Source: Hyalella azteca (taxonomy: Eukaryota > Arthropoda > Malacostraca > Amphipoda > Hyalellidae). Taken from it: 64,000 nt of DNA. Made by a program: the position numbers and the translations under genes. The first letter of the stretch is position 1; the number at the start of each line of letters is the position of its first letter. The notes under the pieces are model-generated. The model was not told the DNA's origin. It searched no databases and was given only the letters and a program-made list of their open reading frames with translations. The stretch is taken from contig NW_025944832.1 of the NCBI RefSeq assembly GCF_000764305.2, positions 1-64,000 on the forward strand, written 5' to 3'. Below are positions 1 to 11,206 of this stretch, one piece after another.

Positions 1-30
1 CGCGACATTCTCGTAGTTGACAATGTCGCG
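1..30. repeat. Short inverted repeat at window start
   Basis: Nine-base arms (CGCGACATT and its exact complement) are separated by 12 bases, so the stretch can form a hairpin. It may be the edge of an element cut off by the window. Nothing else is visible in it. Confidence 0.5.
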
Positions 31-212
31 CTTTTGATTAATTCTTAGGTTTCTCAGAGTTCAAAACCACAGTAATCTCAAGTTTCAAAAACCGAAACCA
101 GATATGTAGGCTTAACTGGCTTAGGAACTTACTAACGTCCGTCGTCGATCGCAGCTCGAACCGGAATCCGCACTCCGAAACTACAAAGATTTTGTGAACG
201 CATCACTATAAT

Positions 213-1926
213 TTAATTTCCGTCATATGACGCAGTTTTTCCGTAAATTTCATTACCGGAAGCGGAACGGAATTACGGAACTATTTTGCCAGCCAAGGAG
301 AACCAAAATATCTGTTGACATAGCAACAAGATATATTCTTGTTTACAACTATAGCTTAGTTGGCTATTTATAAGGCTGTAATGAATAGAGAAAATGAAAA
401 AATTCTCTGTAGCAGGAAATGTGCTAACGTACCCCTTTGGAAGGCCACTAGATTACAAATACAAAAATTTTGAATCACTATCTGCGAAAGAAATATTAGG
501 AGTAATCCAGTTACTTTATAACTTAAAAATTAAGTGCTAGGCAGAGGCTTCTTATATCTCTAAATATATTTTTTGCAAATAATTTTGCACTTTAAACCAT
601 ATTGGGACTGAATCGACACTTTTGCGGACCCGTCTGCGAACTCGCCTGCGGACTCGCACAACTGAATCACTCATAAGTCCTTCAATAATGAACGGATTTG
701 CTTGTATTTTGGAATGTGAGTATTTATTATCGAAACGCTGCCGCAGGAATTATTACAGATTTTTATATAAGGCGTTCGATTCAGGGCTTATTGGTGCACA
801 AAATTGGTGGTGCACGGCTGCGCTCCCCCCTCGAAAATTTGGATTGGCGGAACAGCTGAGCCTCAGCTGGGGTAACAGCTGTAGCTGGCGAGAGAAAGAC
901 AGGGAGGGGCTGGGGGATTCAAAGGAACGACGCGACAGGTCGGGGAATATCTCCCTAACTAATGAACGCGCTCGATAGAACTTGTTACACTTATTCGTTA
1001 GTACCTAACGCTAACGGCGATGTTTTGCTCGTGATTTTTTTTTTAATTTCGCCTTCATTCGTGAGTTATATGACGATGCGGGCCGAAATTCGCAGTGATC
1101 GAGGAATTTCTTCCAAGCTAATGAACAGATTAGAACGAAATTTTAAATATACATACATTCCTAACTACCAAACGGTGATGTTTGGATTGTGAACAATTTT
1201 TCGACTTTGTTGGTGCACCAATCATCCTGCATGGAAACATGCACCAACCTTCTAACCAAGCAGGGGAATAGGAAAAGTGGAATGTATCCACACTTATAGG
1301 CACAACTGAATTTTTAAAGCAAGAACTTCATAAGTTTTAAAGCCATGGTAGGATTATTTGAGTCAAGAGTCTATTTTTGAGTCATGAATCCATTTTCAAA
1401 GTAATATAAAACAATTTTACAGACAAATTTTGCGCTGTGAACTTTTAGAGGCTGCCAGATGCTCGATCACCTCTGGAAAAGACGATGTCTTCACAATACC
1501 GAGTGAGACAATAGTGAAGGATGTCGCTCCGCGCTCGATTGCTTGAATCGCAAATTAATCAGAAATCCCACTAAAATTCCGTTTTAAATATATATAAATT
1601 TAAATAATAACTGCATTTAAATATTTTCTCATTGAGTAAAATGTAAACCTACCGGAGTGAAAATCGCATTTTAACTTGTTAATCTAGGACTAGGTCCTCC
1701 CTTCCTTTTTCTGTGTCTTATGATTCCATCACTAAATTAAAATTTGACTTCGAGATAATATTTCGACACGATTGTATTTCAGGAGTTCGGGACATACGCA
1801 CCAGAACAGCCTCCAAATATTTTTGAATTCCTGTCAATTCAATCCCAAAATATCTATAGCTCCGTCACTAGTGCCTGGTGAGCGAAGAGAACTTTGCTGC
1901 TAAAATGTTGAAAAGAGAGTGATAAT
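213..1926. repeat. Segmental duplication, copy A
   Basis: About 1.7 kb matches 9905-11944 nearly base for base, from the CATATGACGCAG stretch to the GAGAGTGATAAT end. It holds no credible gene: the longest open frames start at non-ATG codons and are low complexity. Inside are two dispersed-repeat cores, one at about 650-790 (related to the 151-bp repeat at 4233) and one at about 940-1195 (seen again at 19955-20215). Copy A lacks the two insertions present in copy B, so it serves as the empty site. Relative to copy B it keeps about 90 bp near 1025-1110. Confidence 0.85.
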
Positions 1927-2397
1927 AAAAATGTATGCAAATAGTGTCGAAGAATGTAAAATATCTCAATTATGTATCCATTCATTTGAGCTATGTTATT
2001 TATGGGATTCAAATTATTGACATGCCAAAAATATCAAAGCTTCAACATTAGTTTTCAAGTGAATTTTGTGAGTCAGGGCAAAGCTGTTATATTTTGCGCT
2101 GCTATCGACTCAATATTTTCCACAATGCATTTTATTTCTGTATCAACATTACAAAGCAACACTGACTGGATTATTCCAATCTATGGTTTTTGCTTTTCAT
2201 TTATTTTGTTGCATTGAATCTTGAACAAAACATTTTTTGCTGTAATAACTTTTAAGTGGTGGGCGTATCCCCGATACTTCGCTACCCCATGTAAAGCGAC
2301 GCCGCGAATTCGCCTCGCCTCAATTGCTGTTCTCTCGGTTTTTGTAACTTTTTTTGTAACTCGCGAAACAAAAAAAAAGCCAACGAATGAGGAAATA
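1927..2397. other. AT-rich spacer upstream of RING gene
   Basis: No coding region is supported. Open frames here begin with TTG or lack any family resemblance. The 175 bases before 2398 stay open in the RING frame but read as non-conserved sequence. Confidence 0.4.
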
Positions 2398-3698
2398 ATG
2401 GCTAATAATAATTCGGATGATGATTCTACAGCAAATGAACTACCTGATATTGATGATGGTAACTGTTCGTCAAGAGATACAGCAGAAGAGACTTCAGCTA
2501 CGTATTATCAGGACTACATCAGGACTACTACACTCCTTGCTGACTATGACCGTAAGTTACGTGAGCAGTTCGACATTGACAGCGATGACAGCATTGAGCA
2601 CTACAAGAGGGACATTCTCATTGAGAGGAAGAAAATTCTTGAGGGCCTTTTGATGTTAAGATCATTGATCAACCATGCTGCTCAGCCCAATAAGGTCAAC
2701 ATGAGCCACAGGCCTTTCCTGCAACCTAGTCGGTTTGAACCCTCACAGTCATCATCTAATCCCTTCGGAATTGAGCCCTCCACGTTCCTTCCCATAAATC
2801 GTCCTGCTTGTTCTGCTCGGGAGTCTTTGACCGGTGCAAGTACCAGCGGTTCGCAAGATGGTTTAATTTTTCGTTTCTCTAGCTCTGCGTCCAGCTCATG
2901 CAATGGTCTCCAACGTGCACCCTCAGGTCCAATCTTCCCTTCAACCAGCGCCTCTTTTATCGGCCCCCCGTCAATCCTTTCCCTAGTCAACGACCAATAA
3001 TGAACGGCTCGCAACCTGAGCTTCATTCTGGGAGGATTGAGCCTTCATTGACAGGCAGGAATCACACGTTTCCTCGCATGCCTCCTTCACAGGCCTGCAC
3101 CAGCGTAATGAGCTCTGCGTCCATCCCTTCTAATTCAATTCCCCTGCCTCCATCGGTCACCACCCAGTGCGCAAGTGCAAGTTTGTTTCCGTTTAGCGAC
3201 AGCACACGGTCTAGTCTTATGTCCATGAATATGCAAGGCTCATCTCCCATTGCAAACCCGACGGCTGCTGGTGTTGCAGGTCCTTCTAATAATAACTCAG
3301 CACAAAATGATCTACGTCGTGATGTTTCTGGCCCGCCAACAGCTGCCGTCACCAGCACAAATAATTCTAGCAGAACTTCGTCAGCATCTGCAGAACCTTC
3401 TTCCCCTGACGATACTGAGCGAAGCTCCCGCAGTGACTTCTTCCCGCCAACCTCTGCCGCTCCTCCTGCTTCTGCGAAGTCCAAAGCTTCGTCGTCTTCA
3501 GGGAATGACTTCGAGATATCATGTCCTATATGCTTCGATAGCTACTTGGACATTAAACGTAGCAAGCACCTCGTGTCGACCGTGTGTGGTCACCTTTTCT
3601 GTGAGGTGTGTCTGGACGCTGCCGTGCGCCGCACCCAGCAATGTCCTACTTGCCGGCGCCGTCTCACCAAACGCCAGTTTCATAAACTTTTCATTTAA
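2398..3698 (+). pseudogene. RNF4-like RING E3 ligase, intronless and frameshifted
   Basis: A single uninterrupted exon encodes an acidic N-terminus (from the ATG at 2398, MANNNSDDDS), a Ser/Pro-rich middle and a C-terminal C3HC4 RING (3522-3660: CPIC, CGHLFC, CEVC, CPTC). It ends in RQFHKLFI, matching the RNF4 tail pattern. RNF4-type proteins are SUMO-targeted ubiquitin ligases acting in the nucleus. The first frame stops at 2998-3000; the RING frame is open only from 2883. A frameshift must therefore lie between 2883 and 2997. Without it the product would be about 433 aa. No introns plus a frame break fit a retrocopy, but a sequencing indel in a working gene is possible. The RING itself looks intact. 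I see no clear SUMO-interaction motif. Confidence 0.7.
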
Positions 3699-4200
3699 TC
3701 AGTTGTACGATATGGGTTGCCCGTATAGCTCTTCCAGCACTTATCATTGCCGCTCGTCAGTATTCTGTTGGCATTTGACATTCCTATGGAGATTATTCCA
3801 GAGTGCCTAGTGTCTCTAGTAAGCGACCCTCTATACCGCCGATGTTGTTTCTGTTGCCGTTCAACTATGGATGCTATACGTTAATTTGTTACGCGACTAT
3901 ACGTTAATGTGCTACGTTGCCCTTCTTCTCGTCATCTTTTGCACGCTTGTTATTTGAAATCTTCTACTAGTTGTGAGGACGGATTAATGTTTGATTTGGG
4001 CAATGAGTGACGATTGAAACCTTCTGCATTTTGTGGAATAACTTCGTGGCTCCTGTGTTAGTCAAAACTGTAATATACTCATAGATAATGTTGTAATCTC
4101 ATTAACCTGATTTATTTATTATTATTATGATAGTGAATTTCGCGTTTCACATTTATCTGTTAGCTCATTAATTAGTGGTGCTGGCATCGAGATGAGACGA
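3699..4200. other. 3' flank of RING gene
   Basis: AT-rich sequence. There is no AATAAA and no poly-A tract that would mark a retrocopy end. No gene is seen. Confidence 0.3.
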
Positions 4201-4221
4201 GCTAGCCGTGGGCTCAAGCGC

Positions 4222-4745
4222 GCAACTGAACCCATAAGTCCTTCAATACTGAACGGATTTGCTTGAATTTTGAAATACAGGGTGTTTCAGAATTAAGTAA
4301 CCCTTTTAATTTGTTAAAAATGTTCTTCTTTTAAATAAAACAAGTTTCAACTTCATAACGTTCTTAGTTTTTTATTTATTAACAAATTAAAAGGGTTACT
4401 TAATTCTGAAACACCCTGTATAAGTAGTTATTATCAATACGCTGCCGCAGGAATTATTACATATTTCTATACAAATTAGTTTTTAATTAAAACCAATAAA
4501 CGTATTTTTTGAGCAACCGAGACACTCATAATTCTTTTGATAGCGAATGAATTTGTTAGAATTTTGGAATATAAGTAGTTATTATCAATACGCTGCCGCA
4601 TGAATTATTACAGATTTTTACATTAATTAGTTTTTAATTAAAAGAAATAAACGTATTTTTTAAGCAACCTAACCACTTATAACTCCTTCAATACTTAACG
4701 GATCTGCTTGGAACATAAGTATTTGCTGTCAATGCGCTAGTTCAG
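4222..4745. repeat. 151-bp tandem repeat, about 2.4 to 3 units
   Basis: The block beginning CATAAGTCCTTCAATACTG recurs in diverged form at 4527 and 4678. The spacing is 151 bp once the 143 bp added by the inserted MITE is removed. Each unit carries the ATTATCAATACGCTGCCGCA core followed by TTTTTAATTAAAA. Single units of the same family occur at about 650-790, 10345-10480 and inverted at 7545-7690, so it is both dispersed and tandem. Confidence 0.75.
4278..4418. mobile_element. 141-bp Tc1/mariner-type MITE
   Basis: Terminal inverted repeats of about 40 bp start CAGGGTGTTTCAGAATTAAG and end in the exact complement. TA flanks both ends (4276-4277 and 4419-4420). The neighbouring 151-bp unit supplies the uninterrupted sequence with a single TA, which confirms TA duplication on insertion. 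It has no coding capacity, so it would have moved with an enzyme from elsewhere. Confidence 0.85.
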
Positions 4746-5610
4746 GAATAATCAAAATTAAATAAATATCCACCATTTTCAATACCGAATTGAAATTATC
4801 GGTCGAATTCTAATTTGACCGATAACTCCCCTCATAAATGAGATACAAGTCTGAAATTTGGAATGCCATCCTGGCTAATTATTTTCAATTTGTGGATATG
4901 AAGATAAATTATGTAAACTTTGTATTACCGCTGTTATTGCTAACAAAAATTTTGAACAATGAGGATCGTAAAACGCGCGACTTTTCTATCATTTTCGCGA
5001 TACCAGTTGGTTTAACTCTTTATTCTTCATTGATCGCTATACCACGCATTTCTGAATCATTTTTATGGTGATAGTTATTTTAGTTTTTAACAACAGGTCA
5101 GTGAATTTTCCGTACATTTAATCGAGATTTGCCCCCTCCGTTGTCGTACTTCGGAGGAAAGGCCGGTCTGTCCTATGGCGATAAATCTTCTGTGGGTCCA
5201 CGATAAACATCCCTCTCCCCCCACACTTTGCAGTCCACTCAGCCTTCAAAATGCTTGTCTGGTGCTGGTGTGGCTTATAAAAAGCCAAGACTGACAATAC
5301 ATGTTTACATGCATAATCAATAATATTGGAAATATTGATAAGCTGGTCTTAAATAAATGTCATGCGTTACGATGATTACAGAGAAATAATCTTAATTGGG
5401 TTTCAAAATATGAAGCAAACGAATGCATAAAAAACAGTTCAAACAACAATGCAATCAATGGAGCGTTCATGTCGATATACAAATTTTCAATCTCTAGTAA
5501 AACAAAATCTCTAGCACAGGAAAAGGGTTATACAATCAAAGTAGGAAATCTATCAGTTTGAATCACTCGAATTTCTTATTTACCAGAAATGTTGATTGAG
5601 AAAATGTTCA
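4746..5610. other. No gene seen
   Basis: AT-rich DNA. The 77-codon frame at 4838-5071 starts with ATG but has no recognisable domain, splice context or codon character, and I do not call it. Confidence 0.3.
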
Positions 5611-5615
5611 AAACT

Positions 5616-6000
5616 GCATTACGCGAAAAATATTGCATGTACATCCGCGATATTTGCTTTTTTGAACGGTCATCGTTTGTAGCTTTCATACGAGTGCAAT
5701 CACTTTGCAATTAAGGCAAATAATGATCTATGTATACCATTTCAAAACGAAAATTTGTAAATATTGTTATTTCATGATCATTTTATGAAATTTTAAAAAT
5801 GCATTACGCAAATGTTATTGCGTGTACATCCATGGTAGTAGCTTTGTTGAACAAGTCTTGTTTGTAGCTTTCAAACGAGTGCAATCACTTTGCAATTAAA
5901 TACAGTAGTGATCTATAAATGCAGATTTAATCAAAGAAATCTTTGTACATATTGTTTAAAAAATTCATTTTATGAATTTTTGAAATTGCTTTACGCAAAA
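5616..6000. repeat. Diverged tandem repeat, about 186-bp period
   Basis: GCATTACGC...TGTACATCC...GTAGCTTTCA...GAGTGCAATCACTTTGCAATT occurs from 5616 and again from 5801. A third partial start lies near 5988. The copies are clearly old, with many substitutions. Confidence 0.6.
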
Positions 6001-6154
6001 ACTATAGCATTCACAGACATGCGATTTGCTGCGTTAGACGCGCCTTTTCAGCAGCTACGAAATGAGCCAAGGGAAAAGTCAAAATTTTTTATTTTTCACC
6101 AAGTCGGTCACCTTAATGTGTGATTTGATATCCAAACCTGAATCATAGAAACGC

Positions 6155-6541
6155 GCTAGATGAACACTTTCATTTTTGCGGCTCCGTGATTACCTCTAAG
6201 ACATTTACTAACACGCGGACTATAACAAATACACATATCTATATTTTTATTCTTATTTAATACTTACTTTCCATTACACTTGATCAGATACACTTAGCGA
6301 AGTAGAGTACTGCACAGTGTAGGTGATAGGTTTGTACACGCTTAGTAGCTAGATGAACACCTTCATTTTTGCGGCTCTGTGATTACCTTTAAGACATTTA
6401 CTAACACGCGGACTATAACAAATACACATGTCTATATTTTTATTCTTATTTAATACTTACACTTTCCATTACACTTGATCAGATACACTTAGCGAAGTAG
6501 AGTGCTACACAGTGTAGGTGACAGGTTTGTACACGCTTAGT
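6155..6541. repeat. 193-bp tandem duplication
   Basis: A unit beginning GCTAGATGAACAC and ending in GTACACGCTTAGT is present twice, with starts 193 bp apart. The copies differ by a few substitutions and a short indel. It is non-coding. Confidence 0.8.
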
Positions 6542-6810
6542 CTTGTATACTGCAGTCTTGTATACGCTTGTATACTGAACAGTGATAGGTTTATATACGC
6601 TGAGTCAGCAGGGCGCTTACTGTATGCGCTGTGTCAGCAGGGCCCCAAAACATGGCACTTATCTGTTTCCTTATTGGTACATTAGTCCCATTACTGTAAC
6701 CAATTAATAATAAGCCAAGCTATATAGTGATATATAAAGCCTTTATTTCATATAGATTACATATACTGGTAGGAATTAGAATGCATGGGTGTATTTTCAA
6801 AGCCACCGCA

Positions 6811-6835
6811 ATATATATATATATATATATATATA
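6811..6835. repeat. (TA)n microsatellite
   Basis: Twelve or so uninterrupted TA dinucleotides. Confidence 0.9.
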
Positions 6836-7544
6836 CAGTGGCTGTTGTAGCGCGTTTATACATTAGCTGCCGCAACTACAGTACAGTAATAACCACTATT
6901 TAAAAATTTTTTCATTTCACCAATCGAAAGGTATTGCAGAATTCGGAACTGATGTTTGAATGCATCTGCAGAATCGTTAAATGGGCAGGACAATGCAGTT
7001 CAGACAAATCAAATTTTACTCAAAATAGAAATGCCAATACATATTTGAAAATTGTAATGAAGAATGAAGTTTTTGATAATGGATTTTGATATTGGACTTG
7101 GCAGCCTCAAGAATAAAGGCATTAGGGCAGGACGATATAATTCTAAAATTTCATGGATTATCCGTCAATGGCAACGTAGTTCACGGTAGTTGTAATGAAA
7201 CGTTGCGATGCGATGAATGAACGCGGGACAATATCCACGGGAATTCGAGCAAATATTGAAGCGACTTCGGTTAAATATCCTTTAACAAGGAGTTTGGAGC
7301 AAATTATGCAACTTAATTGTAACGAAGGTATCCTATATTTTATTCGTGCTAATAAAATCTGAATTTAAACTGTTAGTAAATCATACTAAATGGTTCTGAA
7401 ATTGGTAATCAGTTTTGATCCGACCGAGGATCAATATCAAATGGTCGAAGTCATTACGCTTCTCTTGTAGAATATGCGTAGTTAGAGCGAAAGTATTTAT
7501 AATATTTATAACGGACATGTGAACATGATTCTAAAACTAATTGA

Positions 7545-7695
7545 TGTAAAAATCTGTAATAATTCCTACCACAGCGTATTAAAAATATACTTAGATTCCA
7601 AAATTTAAACAAATCCGTTCGCTATCAAAGGAATTATGAGTGTCTCGGTTGATCAAAAAAATACGTTCATTGGTTTTAAATAAAAAATAATTTAT
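7545..7695 (-). repeat. Inverted copy of the 151-bp repeat unit
   Basis: The reverse complement matches the second 4.5-kb unit closely, including the GACACTCATAATTC...GATAGCGAA and GCGTATT...AATAATTC segments. It directly precedes the gag-like fragment at 7698. Confidence 0.6.
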
Positions 7696-7697
7696 GG

Positions 7698-7919
7698 GCC
7701 GTCACCAAGAAGAAAAATGAGATAATAGAGCTTCTTGGGGATAGTTCAGAAGCGAACAGGGCTCTGATGTCTCGGTTGTACGAAGAGCTTCTGGAGAAGA
7801 TAACCGTATTTTCGTCTGCATGCAGTGAACTGATTGATTCTCTGGATGGCGACTCTAAGAGCAGATTACTGGAGTGGCATCAGCAGCACATGGCATCTAT
7901 TGTAGAGTTTAGAATATGA
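7698..7919 (+). pseudogene. Possible Pao/BEL-type gag fragment
   Basis: Seventy-three codons stay open to a TGA at 7917. They encode a charged helical peptide with the pattern RLYEELLEKI...LIDSLDGDSKSRLLEW...IVEF. This resembles the coiled-coil region at the start of gag-like proteins of Pao/BEL LTR retrotransposons. No start codon lies at the left edge and no reverse transcriptase or LTR is seen nearby, so it would be a relic. The similarity is by pattern only; an unrelated helical peptide is possible. Confidence 0.3.
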
Positions 7920-8132
7920 GTTGACAAGTATTTAAGTGTTCGCGTCAGAGAAACTGGTGGTGGTTTCGGGTTGAAGGTGAGGAAGCAGACACGTTGACCA
8001 CTTGTTTAACCTGGACTCATCAATGATTAGTTATTTCAAATTTCACCATATCTGGCCTCATTTCACTCTCACAGGTGTCCATCTTCTGATTGTTGACAGT
8101 TTTCACAATGAGAAGTGGCAATTGGCAGATTC

Positions 8133-8540
8133 TTATTTAATATGATCCATTTCACTTGCTATAAGGTAGCTAGACGACCAGTTTTGGCAATAAATGTAGC
8201 AGTTGCTTTCATAATGGAGCGCTGGACTTCGTCTGGGAAAGTTGCCTCCACCAAGGAGCACACGAACAGTTGTGTGAGGGACCCCCAAGGCATGAATACT
8301 TGAGACCATCTCCTGTCTAACTTGATCGTATTGAACACACGCAAGGAGAAAGTGTTCGATAGTTTCTTCAACCCCACAATGAGGGCACATGGGAGAGTCA
8401 GCCATGCCGGAACGATGGAGGTAGGAACGAACCCTAACATGATCAAGACGAAGGCGGATTAAAACTGCTGTGACACGGCGATATTGACTTGCAACCCATG
8501 GGACAGGAGATAACCCTGAACCCAGAGCGGACAGAAGCAA
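8133..8540 (-). pseudogene. Non-LTR retrotransposon ORF2 C-terminus
   Basis: The reading frame encodes the end of a LINE polyprotein. It has an RLRLDHVRVRSYLHR segment and then the zinc-knuckle-like C-P-H-C...ET-I-E-H-FLLAC motif found after the reverse transcriptase and RNase H in I/Jockey/R1-like elements. The catalytic reverse transcriptase domain is missing. It probably belongs with the ORF1-like remains at 8735-9741 on the same strand, with the middle of the element deleted and replaced by the GCTACC array. It would not be functional. Confidence 0.7.
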
Positions 8541-8585
8541 GATGTTGGCCCTTTCCGTCAGCAGCTACTGCAATAAATAAAAAAT

Positions 8586-8748
8586 TCAGAACTGGGCAGC
8601 GCTACTTGGAAATGTAGCGGCGCTACCGCTACCGCTACATGCTCTAAATGTAGCGGGCGCTACCGCTACCGCTACACCAACTAGATTGTAACGGGCGCTA
8701 CCGCTACCGCTACAGTAAAATGTAGCGCGCTACATTAGCCGCTACAGC
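8586..8748. repeat. GCTACCGCTACC palindromic array, hAT-like subterminal repeats
   Basis: Four tandem units of roughly 27 bp, each built as TGTAGCG..GCTACCGCTACCGCTACA, follow a CTGGGCAGCGCTAC start. Every unit is nearly self-complementary. Arrays of this kind occur as subterminal repeats in some hAT-type DNA transposons. It sits between the two LINE fragments and cuts the ORF1-like frame. I could not find a convincing target duplication. Confidence 0.5.
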
Positions 8749-9741
8749 TAGAGGGGAAATTGATCTTGAACATGGAAGTCCGAATTTGTTGTTTTCCTTT
8801 TAGTATTCGCTCTGCGCTTACATCCTTGTGCCCTGCTTCCTTGAGAGCAGCTGTTAGTTCCTCATCAGATATGTCCTCTCCAAATGGCCCAATGACACCA
8901 GAACACATTGTCTGGTTTAAAGGAAGATGACACTTCACACTCCATGAGCCAAGTTTATTTACACGTAGAAGTTGATTCAGATCATTAGGGGCATCCTCTT
9001 TCACACTAGTCGCCAGTCACTACAAGGAGCTGGCGTCTGGAGTTCTTAGTAAAGTGCATAGTGACAAACCAGAGATTTTTTAGAATCAGTTCATTTTTTA
9101 ATTTCCTTATTTACTCAAGATTTAAACTAATTTCTTATGTATGATTATGCTGGTATTCATGGTACTTTGCTTGTCTACTTATAGGACTCAAAAATGAAAT
9201 TGAGGGAGAGTCTAAAAAAAAACTCTCTGCTTTGACACTATGGTAAAGTGGCTAATGCCCACTTGACCAAATGGTGATTTAGCCAGAGCTGTGCTAATAG
9301 CAATATCATTAGAGAAGAACTTACTCAATGGGCGAGCGCCAGGGCCATCAGGATCTGCAACAGGTTCTATGATAATTACTTTGTTGTTGGAGTCAGGATG
9401 ATTTGGGATTGGCATGGATAGGTGTTGCTGAGATTCAAATTGATCATTGGCATTCAGAAGGTTGTTGTATCTGTGTACATTTGTAACAACAAATGTATCT
9501 GTGTCGTGTCGACAGTGTCGTTAACATGTAAGTCGTCCATGTCATGTACCTCAACCTCTGCACTAGGTAGGACAGTGTCATTGAGGCTGAGAGGCGGCAT
9601 TTGAGACCAGGTCGGTATTGCACTTCCAGAGAGATTAGGCTTAGAGAGTGATGCAGACTGAGAGTTGGTCTCGGAGCAGTTAGATGATACTGAAGCAGTA
9701 TCACCTTGTTCCTTTTTCCTGCGTTTGGGCATTTTATCCAT
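8735..9741 (-). pseudogene. Decayed LINE ORF1 (gag-like)
   Basis: Three open segments on the minus strand run in order: 9741-9454 (polar N-terminus beginning MDKMPKRRKKEQGD), 9415-9212 (VIIIEP...ARPLSKFFSNDIA) and 9004-8735 (SGVIGPFGEDISDEELTAALKEAG). The last two share a frame. The GVI..F..DISDEEL pattern is typical of the nucleic-acid-binding ORF1 protein of Jockey-like elements. Stops and a frame change break it, and the C-terminal end runs into the GCTACC array. No zinc knuckles remain. The class call is by pattern; the decay is plain in the sequence. Confidence 0.55.
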
Positions 9742-10834
9742 TTTTTGTGTAATTTGACGGATTCAACAATTAATGCAATGAAAAATTGAACTATCAATGC
9801 AATAATCTCAATTAACTATTCGTCGTCAGACGTCGATAAATGGGCAGAAAAACTTACACACGTCCGTTGTCGTCCGTAGCTTCCCATAGAACTTTACGAA
9901 AGGGTTAATTTCCATCATATGACGCAGTTTTTCCGTAAATTGCATTACCGGAAGCGGAACGGAATTACGGAACTATTTTGCCAGCCAAGGAGAACCAAAA
10001 TATCTGTTGACATAGCAACAAGATATATTCTTGTTTACAACTATAGCTTAGTTGGCTATTTATAAGGCTGTAATGAATAGAGAAAATGAAAAAATTCTCT
10101 GTAGCAGGAAATGTGCTAACGTACCCCTTTGGAAGGCCACTAGATTACAAATACAAAAATTTTGAATCACTATCTGCGAAAGAAATATTAGGAGTAATCC
10201 AGTTACTTTATAACTTAAAAATTAAGTGCTAGGCAGAGGCTTCTTATATCTCTAAATATATTTTTTGCAAATAATTTTGCACTTTAAACCATATTGGGAC
10301 TGAATCGACACTTTTGCGGACCCGTCTGCGAACTCGCCTGCGGACTCGCACAACTGAATCACTCATAAGTCCTTCAATAATGAACGGATTTGCTTGTATT
10401 TTGGAATGTGAGTATTTATTATCGAAACGCTGCCGCAGGAATTATTACAGATTTTTATATAAGGCGTTCGATTCAGGGCTTATTGGTGCACAAAATTGGT
10501 GGTGCACGGCTGCGCTCCCCCCTCGAAAATTTGGATTGGCGGAACAGCTGAGCCTCAGCTGGGGTAACAGCTGTAGCTGGCGAGAGAAAGACAGGGAGGG
10601 GCTGGGGGATTCAAAGGAACGACGCGACAGGTCGGGGAATATCTCCCTAACTAATGAACGCGCTCGATAGAACTTGTTACACTTATTCGTTAGTACCTAA
10701 CGCTAACGGCGATGTTTAAGGAATTTCTTCCAAGCTAATGAACAGATTAGAACGAAATTTTATATATAAATTCCTATATACATAACTACCAAACGGTGAT
10801 GTTTAGATTGTGAACAATTTTTCGACTTTGTTGG

Positions 10835-11165
10835 ACGTCTCGGACAAATTTACGGCCGGACCCTCGGCCGGTCACGCGGCTGCCGGACTCCAAACATAGA
10901 AAAAACTTAGCGAATCAACGAAAACCTCGCAGGTTAGGTCCAGTTAGGAACAAGTTTCATTAAAAACTAAAAAAAACTATAAAAACCCATAAAAAAAAAC
11001 AGAAAACCCTCCGGCAGCCAGACCGGCCGCGGGTCCGGCCGTGAATTTGTCGGAGACCTAGTTCAAACCTAGAAAAGCCCATAAAAAAAAAAAAAAAAAA
11101 AACCTTCCGGCCGCCAGACGGGTTTTTCCGGACCGCGGGTCCGGCCGTGAATTTGTCCGATAGCT
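10835..11165. mobile_element. 331-bp MITE with GGCCGG-rich inverted ends
   Basis: Both ends read CGGACAAATT(T/C)ACGGCCGGACCC in inverted orientation. Nine bases (CTTTGTTGG) are duplicated at 10826-10834 and 11166-11174. Copy A at about 1204 has the uninterrupted site with one CTTTGTTGG. The right half contains a second internal copy of the terminal repeat (about 11024-11064) and A-tracts, so it includes a short internal duplication. A related end fragment lies at 19886-19950. A target duplication of 8-9 bp suggests a hAT- or Mutator-like mover. Confidence 0.8.
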
Positions 11166-11206
11166 CTTTGTTGGTGCACCAATCATCTTGCATGGAAACA
11201 TGCACC

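Noticed and set aside
622..978. 118-codon open frame repeated at 10314-10670
   Set aside because: It starts at TTG and is simply the same duplicated non-coding repeat read in one frame; no domain or codon signature.
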